Assembly (NCBI GenBank): GCA_038496675.1
Contig: CM076661.1
Coordinates: forward strand, 8,663,091-8,727,090
DNA from: Rachycentron canadum
Taxonomy: Eukaryota > Chordata > Actinopteri > Carangiformes > Rachycentridae
Length of the DNA stretch: 64,000 bases
Direction: 5' to 3'
The notes under the pieces were generated by a model that worked only from the letters and a program-made list of their open reading frames with translations, searched no databases and was not told the DNA's origin. Made by a program: the position numbers and the translations under genes. This document shows positions 25,680 through 37,500 of the stretch, in pieces. How positions within the stretch are numbered: position 1 is the first letter of the stretch; every line of letters begins with the position of its first letter.

Positions 25680-27219
25680 CGTGTCTACTTAATGTCAGAG
25701 CAAAGAGCCAATTGACTCCTGACTGAAGGGGTCTGATTTGTCAAGAGGTCTTTAGCCCACCTGGGATGGAGGATGGGAAATGGTTCTTTGAAGGAGGACA
25801 GATGGCTGTCAAATGATTAAAAACATGCTTTAATTTTTTCTGCTTGACTCACAGGGTGTCTTCGAACTGCAATCAGAAATTGCAACAATCTGTTTTTGCT
25901 GCTAAATCTTTTTGGTGCACAAGAACAACTGAATTTTATGTTTCTAAAAGCAGCAAACATGTCGTCTTTGGGGAAATGTTTATTTGCTTGTTGGATGAAT
26001 CCTGAAACAAGCAGTCATTCCAAGGGCAACACAGTTCACCGTGACTGTGCAGTTACACTTTATCTTCCATATCTGATGTCATCTTTTGTTATTCTGTGGT
26101 TCTGGATTTTCATATCTCTGCTCACATGGCGCAAAATGTTGATGCTTACTATATTTCAACCTTGCGGAGAGACATTTTTGATAAGTATCATTGTTGACAT
26201 GAGGATTCAATTTTATTATATAAGGGAAAGGATGTTATTAATGTTATGCCTGTGCGGGTGGGCCCTCTTCATATTATGTTAGCTTTGATGGTGTCATTGG
26301 CAAGCTCAATATTTCTGCATACATTCCATAGTTGTTCTGGATAATCTGTATTTTCATAGCATTGTATTCAACATTTTTACTAAGGCTTGTATGCATTCTA
26401 AATCAACAGCCTGCGCACTTCTCACATGATCATTTTTGTCATTACTGCTTGTGCTAGAAATCTCCAGATGCTCACATTCCTCTAATTTCAACAACTATGA
26501 TGATATTTCCACGAAGGAAAGCTGATCCTGAGAACACTTCCTCAGCGATGTCAGCAGCATGTGAATGGTACAGTACGAGTTTCCCTTCAGGCCACACCAC
26601 TCGTGCATAGCCAAGCACAACAAGGGACTGATCCACTGTAGGAAGTGAGACCATGTCACCATCAGAGCATGAGAAAGGAGCAGGACAGGAACCCCATCGC
26701 GGCCTTCCTCTGACAGCCAGCCCACATGGAAACAATGACTTTGGCAGCCCCTCAGTAGTTGTGGTCTTTCCTTATCTCTAGATTGTGAGACATTAATTTC
26801 ATGTTCGATCAACTTCAGTTCATGTACACGAAGGGAAAATGTCTTCATCCATCTTTGTATCTTCATATGGTACAAGAGTTCAAGCTCAGTGAACCTTGTT
26901 CTCAATCTCTACACAACTCGAGGAGCTCATCAGAATCGTGACCACTCATGTTACAATTATACATGCAGGAGTGGTGGCTGGAGTAATGTTGTCTAGTTTA
27001 ATAGTAGTCTAGCTGAACAGTGTTACAAAAGACAATCTAAAAGAGAGACTTACAGTGACACTGCACATCAGCTATTGATAAACATATGTAATATATTAAC
27101 ATGCCTAATGATATAAAACTTATTTCTTGATTTCTTCTTGAAATTTTCTCCCAGTCTTCTCCTTGATTGCTGTTTGAACAAAACAAGCTCTTCTGACTTT
27201 CAGTAATAGTTTAATATGC

Positions 27220-27530
27220 AGTGGAGCAACTCAGACGAGGCTGGCGTCAACAGCTGAATATGAAATTGATTTTAGAGATGCGAAGGTGTCTGGCAGTTTG
27301 ATTAACATCTCTGTGTTGTGTCTACAATTAAGCTCAATGTCCTTGAGACGATGGGTCTCTCACATTCCCTGCTGCATGTCAGTTGTCGGGTCTCAATGTA
27401 ATGTCATAGTTACATCATTAAAAAAAGATAAATAACGGTGCTACCAGATTGTGATTCAATATGCAGAAAATGTTCCTCCCCATGTCAGCAGCGACTCATT
27501 TAGTATGTGCTCCTCGTGTTTCGTGCCATT
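27220..27530. promoter_or_regulatory. candidate conserved non-coding element in the intron
   Basis: A repeat-free segment with mixed AT and CpG-containing words (GGCGTCAACAGCTG, TTTGATTAACATC, CAATTAAGC, GTTGTCGGG), unlike the slippage-rich DNA around it. Conservation is not testable here. Confidence 0.2.
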
Positions 27531-30090
27531 TCTCTAGTGTTATGCAACTGTTATTCTAATCCTGGAGTCAGTGTGATTGTTTCGAAAGCAGGCTCACCAC
27601 AGGGCTTGTGATATGACAGTGAATATGCTAATGCAGGGACGTCTCAGTCAAAGCCTCTCAGGCTCAGGGGTTGCACTCATTCATAATCATTCTTTTTTCT
27701 TTCATCTGATATGCTGTACAGTATGCTGTAGGGGCAAGAATTTACAACCACTGAGCCACGGCATGAGTGGTTGGTATAGTTTATTACACAACTACTGTTA
27801 TTGTATTTTCAGTATGTTGCATTCTGCTTGTATACAGCCTGGCATATACAGCTTGAATGGAAGGTCAGTCACATTAATCACATAGGGCTGTACTGAAACA
27901 AATGATAGATTTGTGATTTGTTGTACAAAATGCCAAACACTCACCAGCTATAGCTGTTTAAATCTGAGAATGCCTTTTTTTTTTCTCTGTTTCATGTTGA
28001 TGTAAATTCAGCGTCTTTGGTTTTGGGCTGTGTGTCAGACAAAACAAGTGATTTTAAAACACAGACTTCAGCTCTGGGAATGTGATGTGCATTTCTTGCT
28101 CTTTTGTGACACTTCATAGACCAAGAAATTTTAATTAATTGAAAAAAAATATTCACTTATAATGACAATAATTACTATACCAACCATATAGAGTATAATA
28201 ATGTTAGGGTAGGATAAGAGGCAAGGCTCATATCTAACATAGAGAGAGGTAGAGAGAGGGAGAGAGAGGTGGTTTCTAGTTGAATTCTGGCTGTACTTGT
28301 GTCAGTTTTTTATCTCAGTCCTCCACTTATCTATCAAGAGCAATAAAACCCAATTTCTACTCAGTTTGGAGAAAGTAGTGGTTCTTCTATAGTCTACCAT
28401 CTGCCTTGATTGTAGCTTAAAGACAAATTATTCTTGCTGTGATGAGCTTCCAGACTTCTACCCTTCAAGATATTGGCTCATTGCATCCAGCTGTCATCCT
28501 CTTAACATTTTCTGGTTTCTAGAGCCTGCTGTCTGACCCAAGATTCTTCTGATCACTCACTTCATCTATTTCTCATAGTCATGGCTGTCAGTTTAAATAA
28601 AAAAAAATTCAGAGAGGGAAGAAAATCGAAAGATGTCTTCCAGTCTGCCTGTATTGTATCTGTCTGCCTTTTCTGTTCCACCCTGCAACCTCCAAGCAGC
28701 ACCCCAAGTATTAACTGCAGCTGTCTAAATGGATACACAAAACGTATCCAAACATTCCTCCTCTCAGGGGAGTTTGCTTACTGACTGCATCACCTGATGT
28801 AACAGTCAGCCCTACCTATATTTTCAAAATCATATCCAGGAAAGGGTGTGGTATAGCTTTCACAAAGCAAACCCCAACAAAAGGCAAACTCAAACATGAC
28901 AGCCAGAATCTAGTTAAGTGTTTTTTTGGAAAGATGTGAGGCAGAGTAAAGGGCAACAGCAGTGAAAGTGACCTGAACGCTTCCCTTTTCTCTCTGAGGT
29001 GACTCGAGGGCGGAAGCAGAGTTTCGCTGCTGAGGTTAAAAAAGCAACACAGGAGCATGTTGCCCCTGAGAAGGACAAAAGGTCTCAGTATCCAGCCACA
29101 CACACATCCAGCTGCGAGCCTCGATCTCTAAACATTTGGCGGTGTTGATCTCTTGTATAGGAAGAGTCAAGCATGGATATTCATGCCTGGGACTGGCAAT
29201 GGCCAAGTTGAGGACATATTGATGAGGACATTGGACAGAAGGCTAAATGTCAGAGTAAACATTTCTTTTTTGTTTTTAAAAGCCTCAGTTAGTTATTCAT
29301 AAAGTACATTTCATAACAATGTCACGCTCATTAAGTCATATACCAGACAAAGAAAAGAAGACTTTTTTTCTTGTTATTGCACAACTTGATAGTTCATGCA
29401 CCAGCTGATATAACAAAACTTCCACACTACATAATAATTTTAATGGAAACACATACTGTTAGCTGCTATAATTATGTCAATTTTTCTTTTTTAGTTGTTT
29501 AAAGGCAATAATTCCATGCTCGATTGTAATCTAATTTGTTACTCATTTAAATTCAGTCAGTAGTGCAGTGGAAGAGTGTTGTCTAGGGCTGTTTTTATAT
29601 AAAAAAAAATAAATAAAAAAAAAAAGGGAAAAAAGGATTTGTACTTTGAAAGGAACAATAAAACCAGGTGTTTGTTTTTTGCAGCAGCTGCTTGGAAAGT
29701 TTTGCTTCATGTAGCTGGAGCACAGCAGAAATTCATTGCAAAGTGCACTGCATATATAAGATTAGGGTTTGTACATAGTTGGGCCCTGTCTTCACATGAG
29801 AGAGGGTCTCTGTTGCTATTGGCTCCAAAAGTAGAACGTCCATTGTTAATGTTTCCCTTTGTTTTGCCGCCCACAGAAGGAAGCTTGTGGCTTTTGCTTT
29901 ACTCTAATATTCTTCATCTCTTGACCTGGACTGTCCATTGATCCTAATCCAGACTTTCTCACTCTACTTGAAACATAGGTTATAAATTATACAAACCTCA
30001 CAATCTGGAATTTAAATTCAGATGTTTATAATTGATGCAAAATTCTTATTATCTTATTAATTCTTATTATTATTGTTTTTCTTTCCACAG

Positions 30091-30221
30091 TGACAAATAA
30101 GAAACCTTCCCACTTATACATCACTAAGGTGAAGCAGTTTCAAGGATCTTCAGCCTTCATAAAACGGTCACAGTGGACAATTGACCAGCTACGACAGGTC
30201 AACGGCATTGACCCCAACAAG
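30091..30221 (+). CDS. stxbp6: stxbp6 exon encoding residues about 52-95 (PH-domain middle part)
   Basis: The acceptor is a TTTTTCTTTCCACAG tract ending at 30090; the donor is GTGTGTAG at 30222. The exon is 131 bp. It enters with the last two bases of a Val codon (TG) and leaves in phase 0 after Lys. It encodes TNKKPSHLYITKVKQFQGSS and then a segment with KRSQWTIDQLRQVNGIDPNK. This matches the amisyn PH-domain core, whose human counterpart I recall as TNKKPTQASITKVKQFEGS. The next intron is only 141 bp, in contrast to the more than 30 kb upstream. Confidence 0.96.
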
Positions 30222-33200
30222 GTGTGTAGTTTTTAGTCCGTTTCAATCAGTGGTATTTGTTTTGTTAACTTCAGGGTTAATATGCATACTGATATAGATT
30301 AATTTTCTTTTTTTCTTACTATCTCAGTCTCATGTCTCCCTCTCACTGTTAATCTCTCCAAGGACTGTCCAGAGTTTGACCTGATGTTTGACAATGCTTT
30401 TGACCAATGGGTTGCTGGTTCAGCTGGCGAGAAGTGCACCTTTATCCAGATTCTTCACCACACCTGCCAGCGTTACAGCTCAGCACGGAAACCAGACTTT
30501 GTCAACTGCCAGTCCAAACTGCTGGGGGGTAAGCTCTCACAACTGTTCTTGGTTAATATTTGTGTTCAGAACACAGTGGCTCTGCAATCACAGACTCACT
30601 GCTGTCATACTGTGCTGTAAGCCAGTCTGAATCTGATTATGTATGATGACAACCAGCACCTGGTGGTTATGAAAATGCATGCTTATTCCTCGTACACAGC
30701 ATCTGTTGAGTGCTCTGCTGAAATGAGGTCAATGAGGATGTCCAACAAAATGCATCAGCTGTGACTCAAAGCATCTGACAAAGATCAACTGGTTTTACAG
30801 CACATAGAAAAACAACACTAAAGAATAATTGTCCCTAATTAATGTGATGTTGACACTTTGCACTGTGTGCCTGAAGTGTGAGACTCATTCGTTCCCACCC
30901 TTCAAAATAACATTAAACATCACAGTAGGAGCTGTAACAGTCCCATAATTATTGTTTGACATTGACATGAAATGTGTGAGATTGTGGAAAAACAATCAGA
31001 AAGTTAATCTCTCCATCTGAAAACAACTTTAACCTCATGCCCAACTAATATGTGAAGACCACAACCAACTTCCAAACATTTTAGACATGTAAAATGTAAA
31101 TGTAAAACCACATAATTGGTCATTTCCTGGTTGCAAGGGGGTTGTGTATTAAGCAGGATGTGGGGAGTTCTATGGCAAGTTGACATTTCCTCTACACTGA
31201 AATCCAGTGGGGAATGCAGCATCCTGCGTGGCTTGATATTCATATATTGATCTGTTTACCCCTAAGCCTCATCTTAGAGCACCATTCAACCTGTTGTATT
31301 ATTCATGCAGTTATTTATGGAAACTCCTTCTTACCTTCTGCAGGTGGTCCATATACAGAAATCAATTGCCAGAAATAGAGAAAAAAAGTTTTGAACTGTT
31401 GGGCTACAAATGAAATTTTAGTGTCAGCAAGTCAGACATTGAATAACAACCGGGACTCTTTGTTTTAGAAACATACTTTTAAAAGCCTTTGTTCTTGATG
31501 CAAAAAAATATATATTTTGGGAGATTTCTGGATGATGCTGCAGCTTTGAAAAGTAATATTGAGCATACACTCCATCGCAGAGGTGAAACTATGTCAAGTA
31601 TGTACATAAAGATACTATAGTTAGACAAATTTCCTTTGTTACGTTCCTTTTTTGTCCGATGTGTGTGGGAACCCAGTATCTGCCCATTGATGATAAAGCT
31701 CCTCGTTCTCGTCAACATTCTGTTACGTTGCCTTGACCTCCCTCCTACTCTGAAGACCATGTCCATATTTAACTCGCTTAAACTGCCCCTGGTGCGTACT
31801 GTGGTCTCTGTATGTGTAGGTGGGAAGGTAGTGGTGTCCCGAAGAGCCTTGAACCTCGGGGTCTTTGGAGTAGGATGGATTATGGAGTGCATATCATGCA
31901 TATCAACCACACGCCTCCAGTAGATCTGAAAATTATAAGCAGTGTAATTTTTTGAATGCTCAAAATCGAAGAAATCCATGGTTGATGATAAGATATGTTA
32001 TTCTGCAAATGGTATAAATGTAATATTAATGAATTTACAAAAACATGTCCTATTTCAATTACACTCTTAACGGCCAAACCTGTTTTTTTTTTTGTTTTTT
32101 TTTTAAGACTCAGCTATTGATCTAGATATTGACACCCTGCTGGGAAACCATCTGGGTGATGATTTGATAATGAAATCCTGGCAGTGTGTGTAGAGAAAGC
32201 TGTGTGCAATCGATGGAAAAGTTGACAGTTCACCACACGGTTTGTGACAGGAGGAACAGAGAAGATGCCAGCCTTCTGCCAACCCTGTCCACTCCAGTTT
32301 AAGTCTCACACCAGTGCAAAACAAAAATCATGACGCTGCTCAGGTGTGGGACCATAACTGTGGGAGACTCTTTCTGCAAAAATGTCTGGAATGGCTGATA
32401 TTTACACATAAACGTGGTCGTATAGAAAGATAAATCAAGACGTGTTAATCAGTTCAATAAAAACATTTCACGAAGCCCTGCTGTAAGACAAATACATTTT
32501 GCCATTCAAGATAGCAAGAAGTGTGTGTGTGTGTGATATTGCTGCCAAGTGACATATCTCTGGGGATGTTTGTTGTGTACTGGGAATGTTAATGCTTGTC
32601 ATGACAACATCAAGAGTGGTCTGTGGATGCCAACAGCTTTGCTCTTTAGTGGATCTTAATTTTGTTTTCCCATGCTGACTACATGTTAGTACATGAGGTA
32701 GTACATGTTAATCTTGACTGAAAATGATAATAACTGGCAAACAGTAGCCAGTAACGCTGCAAAGAGATCACTTAACTCTCTAAATGTTAAAATATATAAT
32801 GGAGCTATTGGAGGATTAGATATTGATAAGTAAAACCACTTCAATAAAACTTGGGTTGAAGACTGAAATTAAATTCGGGAAGCTAAGTGAAGGCTTTTAA
32901 TTAGGCAAACTCGTCTCCCTCTGGTTTACACTAAATGCTCAGGGTGAATTTTTGTTGATAGGCGGTGTTGGGGTTAAGACTCCTTCAGTCAGGCATAAAC
33001 AAGCAGCTTGCATAAATGTGGGCTTGGTTGAAAACCTTTTTCATTAACATGCCATATCTACTCCAGCACTTTAACATAAAGTACCCATTTCATTGTACGC
33101 TCTACATTTTACCCAACAATAAATAATAAACCAGTAACCAGTTTCACAATTACATGATATTTATAAAGAACTGAGCCCTTAAGTGTCTCACTTGTGATTT

Positions 33201-34524
33201 CATTTTCCAAAAATTATAACCCCTCTTTACTAATCTCAAAATGATATATTTTAAGCATCAAAGCTGACTATGACTTTTAACATTCTCTCATCACAGAAGA
33301 CCAAGCTGTAGATTCTGTCATTTTCCGTTGCAAGGTCTTTTTCAACAGAGTGAGGAAAGAATTTGTTGCACACCATGGTCATCTACTAAGACAAGGTAAG
33401 CCAGTGGTATCTGAAACTACTCAGACAAAATTAAAGAAACAAATATATCTCTTGCTAACTAGTAATGAATTCCAATAGTATCTCAATAGTCAGGTTTGAT
33501 AAGATACCACATGATCTTTCAGAAATAGATGGTTGCCACATTTTGATTTGTGGCAAACATGGAAAGCAAAAGAAGTATAAGGGGGATGTGCCTGTTTTTT
33601 GTTGAAATCAGATATTTGACTATAGTATTAGCAACAGCAGGGTCTCTGCTATCACTAGCACTATACAGTAGATGTACTTAAAAATCTGACCATATTAAAT
33701 GAGGTCATTCTGTTGAGTTATATATTTTTTCTGTATCCTCCCAGTGAGCATATAGTCTATATTGACCGTGTGTGTTAGCGCTGTGGGTATTCAGTACACG
33801 CTAAAGGGATCTTTTACTTTTAGTTTACATTCAAAGGTTATCTATAGTTGCATTCACTGTCCTACTTCCTCGCTGTCACTGCGTTTGCAGAGTGACTGGG
33901 TAATACTGTGTAGATCACATTTGACGAACAAAAGCTAATCGTTTCCTTAGTATTCTGTACTTATGTGCAGCGTTTCATGAAGTAACATTTAATCTTGATG
34001 GAAATTGCAAGTGTTAAATGCATTGTGTGATGCTGCCATTTATCTGCTGATTAAAGCCACTAAGAGTCGGCTGTTCATGAATAACTATTAGCTATTTTTC
34101 TGTTCTGAGGGACGTTTGGGACAGACTGTTCCAAGTTTGTCCCCATTAGTGTCCTTTGTCATCAGTTGTCGTAAACCTCAGCAATGGGTCACACATTTTA
34201 CATTAGCAACTGAGTGATAGTGCAATAGAGTTATATGACGCAATGGATAATTGCAGGAAGAATTTGAAGGAGTGATTGGATAAAAGGCTAAAGAGAAATA
34301 ATAGGTAAGTATCAGGATTGCCGGGGGTGGGGTGCCCTCCGTGGGTGAACCTCTGCTATAGTTTTATTATACTGCTGCAGTTAATGTCAAGATTTGCATT
34401 AATTAAACTGCAGCAGGGGTTTATCTTACAGCAGGAGCAGATGAATGTATCTCTATGCTCATGTGATGGTTATATTAGCCATTTCCTGTTGAATTTTTTT
34501 CTCATTTTATTTATACACCACACT

Positions 34525-34559
<35 letters not shown>

Positions 34560-37500
34560 TTTCTTTTTTACATACATATATATTTTACATACATTTTTTA
34601 TGAATTCAAAATCAACCTTAACCCCAACCATGTGTACTGACAAGTAAGTAAATCAGATCGAGAATGTGCTAGATTTTCTTTGATTTTGATCAAAGAAACC
34701 GATTATTTTTTAAATCCCATTAAATAAAAAAACTGTCAAAATACCAGCCCACAGAAGCATTTAAGGAGCCTAGGATGTTCAACATATACACCTATTAGCT
34801 GTATATTTTTATGCCTCCACCAGTGCTGCTGTCTGAATTTAAAAATAAATTAAAATATGTTCTCTGTCACAATCACACTGAAATTGTAGATACAGTTGAT
34901 GGAACAGTTATCACAAACTGGCTGCTGGTCCTCTATCTTGTGCTACCTTCTGGAAGCATGAAAATGTGATGGTTTCTGTGATTCTTAATGTTTAGCAAAT
35001 TAGAACATGCACATAGTTGTGTTTAACTATAAATAGGTATATTTTTGTGTATTGATTTTGTGTATACATTCTCTGTGAGCTGAAACTGCATACCTCTACA
35101 GTAAAATAGTGATATAATATTTTCTATCCCATAATAGCAGAAATTGGGAAAATAATTCCCAGGAAGAAAATAATGGTGATTACTTGTACTTAATAGTCCT
35201 CAACTGTATAACGGCAGCCCTAGAGCCCTCTGGTAATATATGGGTGATAAGGAGAAATTTTGATGGGACTTGGTAAAATATTATAAGACGCTCTCTTCTC
35301 AACCCCACAGTATTATCTTAACTCACTGATTTTATGATCATGTACGTTGCAGAGAGAGAGAGAATCTATCATTGACATGGATCCGTTGTGTGTAGGTGTG
35401 TTTGTTCTTGAAATTAACCATCCAATCTAATCAGTCCCATATGCTTTGAGAGTAAATGTGACTTGGCTGTCAGCATCTCATGAAGTGTGTCTGACATGTT
35501 CCTGTTGATATCCATCAGCTTATTTTCTAAGAGCCATAGCAGCGTAGGCTGTATTCTCATGCCTACAGCAGAACGGGAAAAGGAAAGGTGAATGATCTTT
35601 CCCTTTTTTCATTGTTTGTCTTTGCTCATAGTTTCTGTCTTCTGGAATATTTTGTTGCTAGAAAACAACTTGCCTTTTTGCTCATTCTCCATTGTCAATG
35701 AAATCCTAGCTTATTTGTGATTGTATCACGGAGTAGAGCAACAAAATTCCTTCTGCATTTTTGAGAGAGGTGTGTCGTGGATGTACTAGGTTCGGCCTTG
35801 TACTGTACTGTAAACCATTTTCAATCAACAATGCAAGTTGATAAAGTCTTTACAAAGTCCTTACTTTTGTAGATTCACTAGTGCAACATTAGTGTCACAA
35901 TAACTCTTCCTCATTAAAATGCAGAATGAATTAACCCACAAAGAAACTTGAAAGAACTTCCGTTATCTACACCGATAGCAGTGATGGGTGATCAACTCCC
36001 ACTTTATGTTAAAAGACACTAAGGCTCAGAGTTTCAGCAATGGCACCGTGTAACATAATCTACTCCTACACATGTTTCATTCAGCTCCTGATGCAGCAGC
36101 CCCTTCATAAGCTCTCCAGAATGTCTCCACCCTGCCTATTCTGTAATTACATTCTCCACCGGGAGAGCCCACACTGCACTCCACCACATCTCTAACAATG
36201 AAGAAAGGCGCCAGAGAAAGGGAAAAGGGTGTGCAGACAAATAAAGGAATATGCTCTCTGAGTGCATGGTGTGGTGGGGCTGTGAGGGTGGGGGGTATAT
36301 TGAGGCTGATGGGAGTATTACTCCCTGGGTTATCCCGCAGGAGGAGAGGATTAAGAGGAATCTGTCTGAAGGTGAAAAGGTCTTATCCTTTCTAGTGAAG
36401 ACCTTAAGCCACTACGTGAAAATGTTTTTTTCCCCACAGATCAGACAGAAGCAGAGCAGGAATGTATTTTAGCCTATATAAACTGGAATCCTTAACTTGC
36501 AGTGTATTATGGTTACACATACATTTTATTTTGCTAATGGCTTCATAGTTTCAAGTCAAGAAAGTAAATTTAAGTTCTGGCTGTGTCACAGAGTGAATCG
36601 TGACTATTACAACTTACTATGGCATTTCCCTTTCATATGAGCAAATGAAAAAGTAATTCCAGCAGGTGAGGCTTATTTCATCATCGCTCCAGATGTGTAC
36701 AATGCGTCATGTACAATGTGCTTTGCTGCCTGTGGTTCATTTACAGTGATCTCTGGAAAATTGTCTAATGGAAGACTTTCTACATGTGCATGTGTCCCCC
36801 CCCCCATTTCCTTTTGTGTGCATTAGTGTGGGTATGAAGAGCTATATGTGCATCTGCATTTTGCGGCGCTAGTGTATATCGCTACATAAATTGCTTTGAC
36901 TTTATCAAGTTAACTTCTTTTGAAGGAATACCAGCTGGTCTCGCCGTCTGCTTTTGGGGCTCTCATATAACCCACTGCAGAGGAGCTGTCCCAATTATCT
37001 GCCACTCAGCCTACCTGCCTTGATGCCACAGGACACACACTCACTATATTGTAGTTTTCCCATGGGAAAAGATCGACTCAGGGTTGTCAAGTCTTAATAC
37101 AGTCAGTACCTTCAAGCTTTGCTCTGTCTGTTCCTTCTCAAACTCATTTTCTGTCTATCAGAGAGTATAGACTTTGGAAAATCAAATATAGCTTATCTAA
37201 TTTGTTTTTCTGTTTTTCTTTATTTTTCCACTTTTTAAGTTGGGTACCGGGTATAAAGTCTAGTTAGGAATCTTTTGGTTTAACAAAACTATGTTTGACC
37301 CTCCAGGAGTGGCTGGGTTGGGCATCTCCAAATCCAATATCCTAAAGACATTTCTAATAACACTGGGCAGAATATTGTGCTTTTACTTATTTTTAAAATT
37401 TTCTTGTATTGTTACATTGTAAACCCAGTGGTGACACTCTGTTGGTGTAATTAAAAATGACTTGTCAGGGGTTTGCCACCCATGAGTCAATGAAAGTCTT

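Larger units (their letters stand above)
20650..30090. other. stxbp6: intronic DNA of stxbp6 (inferred), no recognisable gene
   Basis: Contains a T12 run near 21395, a T21 tract at 23091-23111 directly followed by GCAG, an AG-rich patch at 28236-28270 and an A-rich patch at 29600-29635. Open frames at 25896-26282 (+) and 26472-26905 (-) give unrecognised proteins; the minus one lies in a locally less AT-rich patch. Regulatory-looking segments are at 25500-25720 and 27220-27530. The final bases form the branch point and acceptor of the exon at 30091. Confidence 0.55.

Noticed and set aside
25896..26282. Plus-strand 128-codon frame with hydrophobic stretches resembling membrane segments
   Set aside because: Hydrophobic residues follow from T-rich DNA; no initiation or splice context and no family resemblance.
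26472..26905. Two overlapping minus-strand open frames (87 and 136 codons) in a less AT-rich patch
   Set aside because: Neither translation shows a recognisable domain, no splice sites or promoter frame them, and two frames being open together argues for composition rather than coding.
1..30090. Search for the N-terminal amisyn coding exon (GEYLTYICLS region)
   Set aside because: Candidate TACATCTG and CCTACATT words (for example near 13844 and 14023) do not continue into amisyn codons in any frame.
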